The notes under the pieces were generated by a model. It ran no database searches. It was given only the letters and a program-made list of their open reading frames with translations, and was not told where the DNA came from. This document shows, piece by piece, positions 7,103 through 14,083 of a stretch of DNA of 40,537 nt (the stretch's first letter is position 1; each line of letters opens with the position of its first letter). The DNA is from a virus, in the IMG/VR virus record IMGVR_UViG_3300044705_000032, positions 1 to 40,537 of that record. One strand, 5' to 3'. The translations under genes and the position numbers were made by a program.

Positions 7103-7546
7103 ATGACTGAAATTCCGATCATAAGCCTCTGGCAGCCGTGGGCCTCGCTCATTTTCGTGACGCCCCAGGTCAAGTGTCATGAAACGCGGTCGCGTCCTGC
7201 TCCGCTCAAATACTTGGGCGGATACATCGGCATCCACGCCACAACGACGTTCCCGCCCCTAAGACACATCAGCGCGGAACTGCATGAACTCTGCATGGAC
7301 GTGTTTGGGTGCGGATACAATCACACGTTGCCGCGCGGGGTTATTCTAGGCACCGCCTACCTGTCCCACTGCTTTCAGACTGACAGAGGCGTTCCAGCAA
7401 GCCACGACGACAAGATCGCCGGCGACTGGTCGCCCGGTCGCTTTGCGTGGCTGCTTGATGACGTGGCGAAGTTACCGCAGCCCATCCCCGCCAAGGGCAA
7501 GCAGGGATGGTGGAAGCATTCGCTCACAATGCCAAAAGCGGCATGA
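7103..7546 (+). CDS. ASCH-domain (PUA-like) protein
   Basis: 147 aa. The N-terminus IISLWQPWASLI followed by KCHETRSRPAPLKYLGGYIGIHA is the hallmark of ASCH domains, a PUA-like fold that binds RNA or modified nucleotides. GVILGTAYLSHC and the later W-rich FAWLLDDV complete the domain. Many phages carry one near replication genes; some relatives are nucleases or RNA binders. Its exact substrate is not shown by the sequence. Confidence 0.8.
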   Translation: MTEIPIISLWQPWASLIFVTPQVKCHETRSRPAPLKYLGGYIGIHATTTFPPLRHISAELHELCMDVFGCGYNHTLPRGVILGTAYLSHCFQTDRGVPASHDDKIAGDWSPGRFAWLLDDVAKLPQPIPAKGKQGWWKHSLTMPKAA

Positions 7547-7588
7547 CGAATAGTCAACGCTAGATAGCTGAGAAAATGGGAGATCACG

Positions 7589-9247
7589 ATGGCGGCCTAC
7601 CCGATCCCGACCGACGCGCTGGACGACCGGCTCGGATTCGTCGGGACCGCCGGCAGCGGTAAGACCTATAATGCAGGCTCAGCAGTTGAGCGCCTACTGA
7701 ACTCGGCCGCGCGCGTCGTCATTCCTGATCCCCTTGGCGTCTGGTACGGGCTGGCTCTCGACAAGGATGGGCGCGGCCCCTCGACCTTCCGCCGCAAGGA
7801 GCAACTTGTCGTATTTGGCGGCCCGCGCGGCGACTTGCCGATTACCGAGCATGCGGGCGCGCTGATTGGCGAGACGGTCGCCAGCATGGCCGAAAGCGCC
7901 ATCATCGATATGAGCGAACTCGGCACGAAGGCGGCGGAGCGCCGCTTCATGCTGGCGTTCCTTACCGCGCTTCACCGCAAGCAATCCGACAGCCCGCTAC
8001 ACGTCATTTTTGACGAAGCGGATATGTGGGCGCCGCAGCGCATCCTCGACAAAGAGGGCGAGGCGATGAAGCTGCTCGGCATGATGGAAACTATCGTGCG
8101 ACGGGGCCGCATTAAGGGCTTTATCCCGTGGCTGATTACGCAGCGGCCGGCGGTGCTCTCAAAGAACGTGCTGAGCCAAATCGACGGCCTCATTTCCTTC
8201 AAGCTCACATCAGCGCAGGATCGTGATGCGATCGGCGATTGGGTTGAAGGTTCTGCCGACAAGGCTCAGTGGCGGCAGATGTGGGCGAACATGCCGACGC
8301 TCGCGCGCGGCGAAGGTGTCATTTGGATTCCGGCGCGCGGCATTCTAAAAACCTCTCAGTTCCCGGAAAAGGTGACGTTCGACAGCTCGCGCACACCGCA
8401 GCGCGGCGAACGCGCCGCCAGCGCCGTCACGCTCCAGCCCGTCAATCTGGACAGCCTAAAAGCACGGCTCTCACAAGTCGAGGCTGAAACGAAGGCGAAT
8501 GACCCGAAGGCACTCCGGGCAGAGATCGCCAAGCTTAAGAGCGAGGCGCGGCAGGCCACGCCAGTTGATCCGGCGGCACTTGAGCATGCGGAGAGTCGTG
8601 GCTACCAGCGCGGCTTTAATGAGGGACACGCGGCGGGGCACGCTTCTGGCTTTGAGGCCGCGCAGAATGCAGCGCGGGACGCAATCGCGCGACTTACGCG
8701 CCCACCTGTGGCGGTCGTGCGGCAGCCTGCGCCTCCTCCAATTCAGCGGCCCGTTGTCAAACGTCCGATCACGCCTGCCCCAGCGGTCGAAGATGACACA
8801 CCTATGTCCCCGACCGTGCGAAAGATTATCGACGAAATTCACCGAGCAAATCCAGTCGCGCTTTCATTTGAGGCTGCCGCATTGCGGGCCGCTGTGTCGC
8901 GCAGATCAAGTGCCTACGAGAAGTATCGGAAGCAAGTCGAAGCGTCGCACGAGATTGAACGCCGACACGATGGTCGATTTCAGTCCGCTCCTGGATATGC
9001 GACGCCAATGCAAGCTGGCGTCGATCCAATCGAGGCTTTCTGTTCACGTTTGCCGCCGTCCTACGCTGCGATGCTCCGCGCGATCTCGTCATATGGCGGT
9101 CCGATGACGAAAGAGGAGGTTGCGGAAGCGGCTGGCGTCAGCCCAACATCAAGCGGCCTCTCAAGTGGATTGCGCGAATTAATGGCCTTGAGCCTCATCG
9201 AAAAAGACGGTGAGGCCTATGTCATCCACGGCGACATAGCAGCCTGA
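7589..9247 (+). CDS. HerA/FtsK-type P-loop ATPase with C-terminal winged helix
   Basis: 552 aa. Walker A is GTAGSGKT at residues 19-26, Walker B HVIFDEAD with Asp142-Glu143, and a sensor region WLITQRPAVLSKNVLSQIDG follows at about 181-200. This is the VirD4/HerA (DUF87-like) fold. A coiled-coil stretch (about 285-380) and a proline-rich linker lead to a C-terminal winged-helix-like part (about 490-548, MTKEEVAEAAGVSPTSSGLSSGLREL). GGGAG before the ATG is a good ribosome site. No separate replicative helicase is seen, so it may move or unwind DNA for phage replication or recombination. Cell-side defence systems use similar ATPases, but no partner nuclease adjoins it. Confidence 0.88.
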   Translation: MAAYPIPTDALDDRLGFVGTAGSGKTYNAGSAVERLLNSAARVVIPDPLGVWYGLALDKDGRGPSTFRRKEQLVVFGGPRGDLPITEHAGALIGETVASMAESAIIDMSELGTKAAERRFMLAFLTALHRKQSDSPLHVIFDEADMWAPQRILDKEGEAMKLLGMMETIVRRGRIKGFIPWLITQRPAVLSKNVLSQIDGLISFKLTSAQDRDAIGDWVEGSADKAQWRQMWANMPTLARGEGVIWIPARGILKTSQFPEKVTFDSSRTPQRGERAASAVTLQPVNLDSLKARLSQVEAETKANDPKALRAEIAKLKSEARQATPVDPAALEHAESRGYQRGFNEGHAAGHASGFEAAQNAARDAIARLTRPPVAVVRQPAPPPIQRPVVKRPITPAPAVEDDTPMSPTVRKIIDEIHRANPVALSFEAAALRAAVSRRSSAYEKYRKQVEASHEIERRHDGRFQSAPGYATPMQAGVDPIEAFCSRLPPSYAAMLRAISSYGGPMTKEEVAEAAGVSPTSSGLSSGLRELMALSLIEKDGEAYVIHGDIAA

Positions 9248-9284
9248 GAATTACAGCGGCGTCGAATGACGGGGCGAGTTCAGT

Positions 9285-9632
9285 ATGACCGGAGATAACG
9301 ACACGATCACGCTCAAGGACGCCGCGAGCCACTTCGGCTTTACGGTATCCACATTGCGCGCGGAAGCCGGTCGGGGCCGCTTGACACTGTACAAGATCGG
9401 CAAGCGATACTACACGACGCCAGCCGACATAAAGAGCATGGTTCAGCAATGCCGCGTCGATCAAAAGGCCCAAGGCTTTACCTTGATCCGAAACGAAAGC
9501 AGTGGGTCATCCGAGACGGCCAGCGCTTCATCCGCACGGGCGCGGGCGAGCGAGATAGCGATGCGGCTGAAAAATACCTCGCGCAGTACATCGGCCACAA
9601 GCATAAGCCGGAAGCATCGAGCGCACCAATGA
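9285..9632 (+). CDS. Excisionase-like helix-turn-helix protein
   Basis: 115 aa. Residues 8-58 form an HTH_17/MerR-like DNA-binding unit: TITLKDAASHFGFTVSTLRAEAGRGRL, then YKIGKRYYTTPADIKSMV. The rest is Ser/Ala/Arg-rich and low complexity. Its last 184 bases overlap the integrase gene in another frame, which explains that bias. Known homologues in rhizobial genomes show the same overlap with an integrase (recalled, not checked). It probably directs excision or controls the integrase. Confidence 0.85.
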   Translation: MTGDNDTITLKDAASHFGFTVSTLRAEAGRGRLTLYKIGKRYYTTPADIKSMVQQCRVDQKAQGFTLIRNESSGSSETASASSARARASEIAMRLKNTSRSTSATSISRKHRAHQ

Positions 9633-10510
9633 TCGCAGACGTTCTTGCCGTCTATGGCGAGGAAGTAGCGCCGCACAGGCGCACGGCGAGCACCATTGGC
9701 TATAAAATCGGCAAGCTTCTGGAATGGTGGGGAGACAAGCGCGTCTCCGATATTTCGGAAAATACTTGCCGGGCCTACGTCAAAGAGCGCGGCAACACCG
9801 GAGCTGGCGCGGACCTAAAGACGCTGCGATCGGCAGTCGGCTATTGGGATAAGAGCGAACAGTACGGGCCGCTGGCGCGAATGCCGAAATTCTGGATGCC
9901 AGAGGAACCGGAAGCGCGGGAACGATGGCTTACGCGGTCGGAAGCGGCGCGGCTGCTTCGCGCAGCTCGGCCCTATCAGCACATCCGCCGGCTGATCCTG
10001 CTCGGCCTCTATACCGGCTCCCGGCCAGGCGTGATCCTCGCGCTCGATTGGTCGCAGATAGACCTACGTTCCGGCGTGCTGATCCGCGCCCGTGGCGCAC
10101 AGGCGAAGAACAAGCGGTCGCCGCGCGCTAAGCTCGGCTGGCGGATTCTGGCGCACCTGAGACGCTGGCATCGGCTAGACGGCGGCAAGGGGCCAGTCTG
10201 CTATCTGGAGGACAAGTGGCATCCAGGGAAGCGGATCGTAGAGGACCCGCACGGCGCTTGGGCGAAGGTCATCAAGGCGTCGGGGCTGGAGGGCGTCACC
10301 CGACATACCCTACGGCATACGCGCGCTACATGGATGGCTCAGAAAGGCGTCAAGCTATTCGAGGCCGCTGGCTTCCTTGGCATGTCCGTCCGCACCTTAG
10401 AGCGCGTCTATGCCCACCACGACCCGGAGCATCAGGAACACGCGGCTAACATAGGGCATATTGTACTTCCCGTACCCAAGTGGTACGAGAGGGCGGGGCG
10501 TAAGTCATGA
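9449..10510 (+). CDS. int: Tyrosine site-specific recombinase (phage integrase)
   Basis: 353 aa. The N-terminal arm-binding part (RLYLDPKRKQWVIRDGQRF) lies in the overlap with the HTH gene, which supports the ATG at 9449. A core-binding SAM-like domain spans about 58-145. The catalytic set is Arg193 (TGSRPGV), His286 and Arg289 (RHTLRHTRATW) and the nucleophile Tyr321 (LERVYAHHDPEH). The usual second histidine position reads GMS (311-313), a change I also associate with this integrase subgroup. It would insert the phage at a chromosomal att site; no attP was identified. Confidence 0.93.
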   Translation: MPRRSKGPRLYLDPKRKQWVIRDGQRFIRTGAGERDSDAAEKYLAQYIGHKHKPEASSAPMIADVLAVYGEEVAPHRRTASTIGYKIGKLLEWWGDKRVSDISENTCRAYVKERGNTGAGADLKTLRSAVGYWDKSEQYGPLARMPKFWMPEEPEARERWLTRSEAARLLRAARPYQHIRRLILLGLYTGSRPGVILALDWSQIDLRSGVLIRARGAQAKNKRSPRAKLGWRILAHLRRWHRLDGGKGPVCYLEDKWHPGKRIVEDPHGAWAKVIKASGLEGVTRHTLRHTRATWMAQKGVKLFEAAGFLGMSVRTLERVYAHHDPEHQEHAANIGHIVLPVPKWYERAGRKS

Positions 10511-11451
10511 ACGCCCTCCTAGACCACAAATGGCGTCAAAGCCCGGCGCAAGACGCGATCTGGGCTCAGGTCGCAGGAATGCGGCCATCCCGAGCCGTGC
10601 GGCAGTTGTTGATGGCACTCCAATTTAGAGCTTTCCTAGACGAGAGCGTGAGCGGGCCGGAGATTCCGGAGGGCGAGTTCGTCTTAGCTGGACACATAGC
10701 AACCGCCGAACAATGGGCGCGCTTTTCCAAGGAGTGGGAAGAATTGCTGCCTTGGGGCGGCATCTTGGAAGACGATGGTCAATATAATTTCCACATGACG
10801 GAAATGGCGGCCTCGCCAGAGCGACTGTCCCGAGTACGCGCCTTTTATAGGGTCATCGAAGATAATGTCGCCCTCTCGGTATCGTTTCGCATAAATCTGC
10901 ATGATTTTGCGAACGCTAAAGCCCGATTTAGAGCGATGACTGAGCCGTTTGGTATCTCATTTGGCTTCGCTGATTGGGACAACCCGTATTATTTTTCATT
11001 CCGCACGTTCATGGATACGTTCCACTCGCGACGAGGTCTGTTCGATAAGGTTATCCCGCTAGACGAAACGGTAGACTTTTATTTTGACGATAAGGTCGAA
11101 AAAAGCATTATTTTTAATGCGTGGAACGACTATCAAAATACTATCCCTGAGCAAAATCGAAAGTATTACGGGGCGACTCCCCGCTTCGAAAACGATAGGG
11201 ATCGCCGCTTCCTGCCTCTTCAAGCTGCCGATTTATGGGCTTGGTATGTCCGCGAATGGTACGAGGAAGACTGTGTAGACGTTCCAGACAAAATGAAGGC
11301 ATTTGACTTCGGCGGGTGGACGGGAAAACAGCGTCCAAGTCTGACCATTGTTATGAGCGAGAACCAGATTTTAGATCGCCTGAAAGAACTTAGTCATCAC
11401 ATCGATTTTATTGCGATGCGAGGCAATGTCATTTGGAACAAGGATGATTAG
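10507..11451 (+). CDS. DUF3800 protein coupled to the integrase
   Basis: 314 aa. DUF3800 signatures: FRAFLDESVSG near residue 40, an acidic VDFYFDDKVEKS segment, and DRRFLPLQAADLWAWYVREW near 235-255. The family has an RNase H-like fold with conserved acidic residues and is common in phages and genomic islands; its function is not established. It overlaps the integrase stop by four bases (ATGA). Base composition is more AT-rich than the integrase, hinting at a separate origin as cargo. Confidence 0.85.
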   Translation: MNALLDHKWRQSPAQDAIWAQVAGMRPSRAVRQLLMALQFRAFLDESVSGPEIPEGEFVLAGHIATAEQWARFSKEWEELLPWGGILEDDGQYNFHMTEMAASPERLSRVRAFYRVIEDNVALSVSFRINLHDFANAKARFRAMTEPFGISFGFADWDNPYYFSFRTFMDTFHSRRGLFDKVIPLDETVDFYFDDKVEKSIIFNAWNDYQNTIPEQNRKYYGATPRFENDRDRRFLPLQAADLWAWYVREWYEEDCVDVPDKMKAFDFGGWTGKQRPSLTIVMSENQILDRLKELSHHIDFIAMRGNVIWNKDD

Positions 11452-11609
11452 CCATTCGACCGGACGATTTTCTTTATGGCTCTCTCGAAAAATTTGCCGC
11501 TTTCATCCGATTCAAGTTTCCGAGCGGTTTCAATGAACCGCTCGGATTGTGCCTTGTCAGTGTTTTTTGGGCTTTTTCTTTTTGGTTTTGCCTTTTGGCG
11601 CCGGGCCAT
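11448..11609 (-). CDS. Small basic protein coupled to the transposase (53 aa)
   Basis: Reading leftward from ATG 11609-11607, seven bases after the transposase stop and behind AAGGAAT. The product starts MARRQKAKPKRKSPKN and then has SERFIETARKLESDESGKFFERA. Similar short proteins with the RFIEAAR...DES pattern are common in rhizobia (recalled). Its TAA overlaps the TAG of the convergent DUF3800 gene. The role is unknown; it appears to be a passenger of the transposase transcript. Confidence 0.65.
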   Translation of the reverse strand: MARRQKAKPKRKSPKNTDKAQSERFIETARKLESDESGKFFERAIKKIVRSNG

Positions 11610-11615
11610 ATTCCT

Positions 11616-12569
11616 TCACTCCGCTAATGAGGTTGTGCGGTAGGTGAGGCGCTTACCGCTGATGCCTTTTACAATCCGAGAGGACCGATCTTCGTCATTC
11701 ACGCCAAGCGCGACGCGGTTGTTATACCGGAAATCGAACTCGGCCAGATAGCGTTGCAGATGCTTTTCGGCGCAGTGTTGATAAGTGCCGCGCATGCCGC
11801 GCTTAAACACTGAGAAGTAACCCTCAACGGTGTTAGTGGTTACATCGCCGCGCACGTATTCGTCGGATGCGTGATTGACGGTTTCATGTGCCGCAAAGTC
11901 GCGACCGGATTTGATGTAGAGCCTGCTTTCGTCGGTATGCAGGCGAGATTCAGCGGCAATGTTCTCGCGCACGATCTTGGTGACAGTCTCGCCATCGGCA
12001 ACGGCAGGATGAAACGAGCGAACGCGACCACCGCGTTCAACGAGCGAAAGCACGGCGCGTTTTTTGCCGGGACCGCGGCGATCCTTAGACATCGGCTTTC
12101 CGCTAGTTTTGAACTTACGTAATTGCGATTCCGGGATGTCGCCGAAGTAGGTTTCGTCGGCTTCCACGACCTTGCCTGAGCCGCCGAGCGGGCTCAGGCT
12201 TCCGTCGCGCATTGCTTCGCGGATGCGGTGTCCCATGAACCACGCGGTTTTGAGGGTCACGCCCAAGGTGCGGTGGAGCTGGTTGGCGCTGATGCCCTTT
12301 TTGCTCGACGCGATCAGGAATACGGCCTGTAGCCACAGCCGAAGGGCTACGTGCGACGATTCGAAGACGGTACCCACCTTCACGGTGAAAGGCTTGCGGC
12401 ACTGGTAGCACTTGTAGGTGCCAATGCGGGTGCTTTCGCCTTGCAACTTGGAGATGCGATCAAAGCCTCCGCAGTGCGGGCAAACCGGCCCCTTGGGCCA
12501 CACCCGCTTTTCGAGCCAAGCGTATGCGGCCTCTTCGTCGTGGAAATGGGCGTCTGAAAGGACTGACAT
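11616..12569 (-). CDS. IS1595-family (ISXO2-like) transposase
   Basis: 317 aa, full length. An N-terminal zinc ribbon (CPHC 30-33, CYQC 54-57) is followed by the ISXO2-type DDE domain: VEADETYFGD with Asp138, LHTDESRLY with Asp213, and NTVEGYFSVFKRGMRGTYQH with Glu249 (and Asn246). No terminal inverted repeats could be found by eye on either side, so it may be a solo transposase gene rather than a complete insertion sequence. It runs against the surrounding phage genes and has its own promoter. Confidence 0.9.
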   Translation of the reverse strand: MSVLSDAHFHDEEAAYAWLEKRVWPKGPVCPHCGGFDRISKLQGESTRIGTYKCYQCRKPFTVKVGTVFESSHVALRLWLQAVFLIASSKKGISANQLHRTLGVTLKTAWFMGHRIREAMRDGSLSPLGGSGKVVEADETYFGDIPESQLRKFKTSGKPMSKDRRGPGKKRAVLSLVERGGRVRSFHPAVADGETVTKIVRENIAAESRLHTDESRLYIKSGRDFAAHETVNHASDEYVRGDVTTNTVEGYFSVFKRGMRGTYQHCAEKHLQRYLAEFDFRYNNRVALGVNDEDRSSRIVKGISGKRLTYRTTSLAE

Positions 12570-12591
12570 GGCTAACCCCTTGATTGTTCAA

Positions 12592-12620
12592 GGAGTAGCA
12601 CAGTCCGGTGGGTACGTCAA
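12592..12620 (-). promoter_or_regulatory. Promoter of the transposase gene
   Basis: On the minus strand, TTGACG (12620-12615) and TACTCC (12597-12592) are separated by exactly 17 bases and lie 23 bases before the transposase ATG. The -35 box is a consensus alphaproteobacterial one. A TTGATTGTTCAA partial palindrome (12580-12591) follows at the expected transcription start. Confidence 0.6.
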
Positions 12621-12655
12621 GTATAATATCCCGCTAACATATGATGCAAGGCGAT

Positions 12656-12919
12656 ATGCAGCGCGGATGGGTCTACTTCATCGAATGCGGTGATTTCATC
12701 AAGATAGGATTCACCGTCCAGTCAGTCGAGAAGCGCCTATCGGGCATTCGCAGCGGCAATCCCTTTCCTATCCGGTTGCTTTTTGTGAGGCAGACAATCA
12801 AGCGGTGGGAGCGCGAAATGCACGCTAGGTTTGCCCATATTCGCCACCATCGCGAGTGGTTTAAGAAAGCGCCGGAAATCGTCAGGGCGATCGACGGGTT
12901 CAACAAGGGTATCTGGTAA
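12656..12919 (+). CDS. GIY-YIG-like (MUG113/T5orf172-type) protein
   Basis: 87 aa from the ATG at 12656, which has AAGG upstream; an in-frame ATG pair at 12641 would add five residues. Motifs: GWVYFIECGDFIKIGFT (the degenerate GIY ... YIG strands), KRLSGIRSGNPFPIRLL, and WEREMHARFAHIRHHREWFKK with the catalytic-type Glu. This is the compact single-domain form of the nuclease superfamily found in many phages. It is divergent from the transposase gene. A TATAAT at 12622-12627 could be its -10 box. Confidence 0.85.
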   Translation: MQRGWVYFIECGDFIKIGFTVQSVEKRLSGIRSGNPFPIRLLFVRQTIKRWEREMHARFAHIRHHREWFKKAPEIVRAIDGFNKGIW

Positions 12920-13051
12920 CTGTGCCGTTTCTGTGCCTTCTGAAATAACTGTGCGAGGAATCAAATAGTTGGCAAGCCAGCTTGTTTCCACGCCAGAATG
13001 TTGGTAGGCTCTAAATTCTTGAAAATGCTTGCAGTTAGCATCGGTAACTCC

Positions 13052-13306
13052 ATGAACGACTCAGGAACAAACGCGCTATCCTGTGCCGAAGCTGTGCCGC
13101 CGTGCGTTCATTTCGTCGGCTTCCGGGATGACCGATATTCGGCTGCCGTGAGGGTATGGGGAAGGCCCGATTTCGTCCACCGCTGGTGGGGTAAGCGAGC
13201 GCGGCGGGAGATCGCAGAGGGTGATACCGTCGTGTTCGCGACTGGCGAATGGACGCAAGAGCCGAGCCGCTACAATGCGCCGGACATTACCGAGGATGAT
13301 CTATGA
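13052..13306 (+). CDS. Conserved small phage protein (84 aa)
   Basis: Starts MNDSGTNALS. The core HFVGFRDDRYSAAVRVWGRPDFVHRWWGKRARREIAEGDTVVF resembles small proteins widespread in rhizobial prophages (recalled); function unknown. A longer frame from 12998 has no better start signal. The 130 bases before it (12920-13051) hold no gene I can support, only repeats of CTGTGC. Its TGA overlaps the ATG of a 13-codon frame. Confidence 0.6.
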   Translation: MNDSGTNALSCAEAVPPCVHFVGFRDDRYSAAVRVWGRPDFVHRWWGKRARREIAEGDTVVFATGEWTQEPSRYNAPDITEDDL

Positions 13307-13344
13307 CCGGCGACAAGTACGCGAATTGGAAATGGAGGCCGTGA
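13303..13344 (+). CDS. 13-codon coupling micro-ORF
   Basis: ATG at 13303 overlaps the previous stop (ATGA), and the TGA at 13342-13344 overlaps the next ATG (TGATG). The peptide would be MTGDKYANWKWRP. Being locked to both neighbours suggests it passes ribosomes along. The GGAGG it carries (13334-13338) is the ribosome site of the next gene. Confidence 0.35.
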   Translation: MTGDKYANWKWRP

Positions 13345-13559
13345 TGGCAGAGCCGCAAACATATGCCTATGAGATCGAGCAAGGCGGCATCATCGTGGCT
13401 GGTGTGAGCGGGCCAGACCACAATCAGGTGCGCCGCGAGATAATGCACTATATTCGTCAATACATGAGCGAAGGGCCAATTACGGTCAGGGGCACAGACA
13501 CAGCATCGTTATTTAAGGTGCTCGGCAAACCGGATGAACGCCATGACTCGGCCGACTAA
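13344..13559 (+). CDS. Small hypothetical phage protein (71 aa)
   Basis: ATG 13344 has a perfect GGAGG five bases upstream. MAEPQTYAYEIEQGGIIVAGV and onward, with a central helix (NQVRREIMHYIRQYMSEG), looks like a compact alpha/beta protein. I recognise no named family. A longer frame from 13221 is discounted because it runs through the previous gene. Confidence 0.6.
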   Translation: MAEPQTYAYEIEQGGIIVAGVSGPDHNQVRREIMHYIRQYMSEGPITVRGTDTASLFKVLGKPDERHDSAD

Positions 13560-13720
13560 AGAAGCCTTAGCCTTCCGCGCGCAGATCGAGAAAGAGTGGC
13601 CGGACTGGCCGCCGGAACTGAGACAGGCTGCCACGAACCTCCGCATGGAATTAGACTTCATGCGGACGAAGGCATGGAAACAGCCGGGAGCTTTATGCCG
13701 AGCACAAGGCGAGGAAGTAG
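13543..13720 (+). pseudogene. Small phage gene with an apparent one-base frameshift
   Basis: Starts MTRPTKEALAFRAQIEKEWPDW (ATG 13543; another ATG at 13534). After KAWKQP the written frame becomes unlike a protein and would run to 13791, deep into the next gene. Removing one G from GGG at 13686-13688 gives ELYAEHKARK and a TAG at 13718-13720, placed exactly before the GGAGGG ribosome site of the next gene. That geometry argues the shorter, frame-corrected product is the ancestral one. Confidence 0.5.
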
Positions 13721-13729
13721 GAGGGAATC

Positions 13730-13984
13730 ATGTGGCAACGAATGGAAACTGCGCCGAAGGACGGTCGCCTCGTTTGGGCATTCCTCTATGACAGCGGCAT
13801 CAAGCTAGTCCGCTGGTCAAGCGCGTTACACGATGAGGCATGGGTGGAGGCGAACGATCCGGACAACGATTGGGTGCCGGAGTTTTGGGCGCCGCTTGAG
13901 GCGATCCAGCTCCCCAATGGCATTCGTATAGAAGATCGGCATGGTGGCGGGGTTAGGTTGCGCGAATACACATTTGCCGAATGA
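13730..13984 (+). CDS. DUF551-like small phage protein (84 aa)
   Basis: GGAGGG just upstream. MWQRMETAPKDGRLVWAFLYDSGIKLVRWSS matches the start of DUF551-type phage proteins (W-x-x-M/I-x-TAPKDG...). One of three such paralogues in the window, with those at 15830-16089 and 19710-19952. Function unknown. Confidence 0.7.
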   Translation: MWQRMETAPKDGRLVWAFLYDSGIKLVRWSSALHDEAWVEANDPDNDWVPEFWAPLEAIQLPNGIRIEDRHGGGVRLREYTFAE

Positions 13985-14055
13985 CAATGAGAATCGCAAA
14001 CCCCGCTGATTTTCCACGAGTAATTCAGCGGTCGAGAGCGCGGAAAACGGCATAG
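13981..14055 (+). CDS. Possible 24-aa basic peptide
   Basis: ATG at 13981 overlaps the previous TGA (ATGA). The peptide has PADFPRVIQRSRARKTA at its end. Support is limited to the coupling and the lack of any other use of this gap before the DUF5131 gene. Confidence 0.3.
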   Translation: MTMRIANPADFPRVIQRSRARKTA

Positions 14056-14083
14056 GGCCATCAGGAAAGGCGGAAATTCAGCG

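Noticed and set aside
8499-9107. 202-aa + frame inside the ATPase gene
   Set aside because: Same-strand shadow in another frame; Arg/Ser-rich low-complexity translation, while the ATPase frame has clear motifs.
7589-9247. HerA-like ATPase as the packaging motor
   Set aside because: Tailed phages with tubular A/B-like and gp13-16-like proteins use terminase; the gene lies in the early operon and has no nuclease domain.
9285-11451. An attP site next to the integrase
   Set aside because: No tRNA fragment or convincing core with arm repeats was visible; needs comparison with the host's empty site.
11452-12660. Terminal inverted repeats and target duplication of a complete IS
   Set aside because: None could be found by eye around the transposase, so I list only the gene and not a mobile element with ends.
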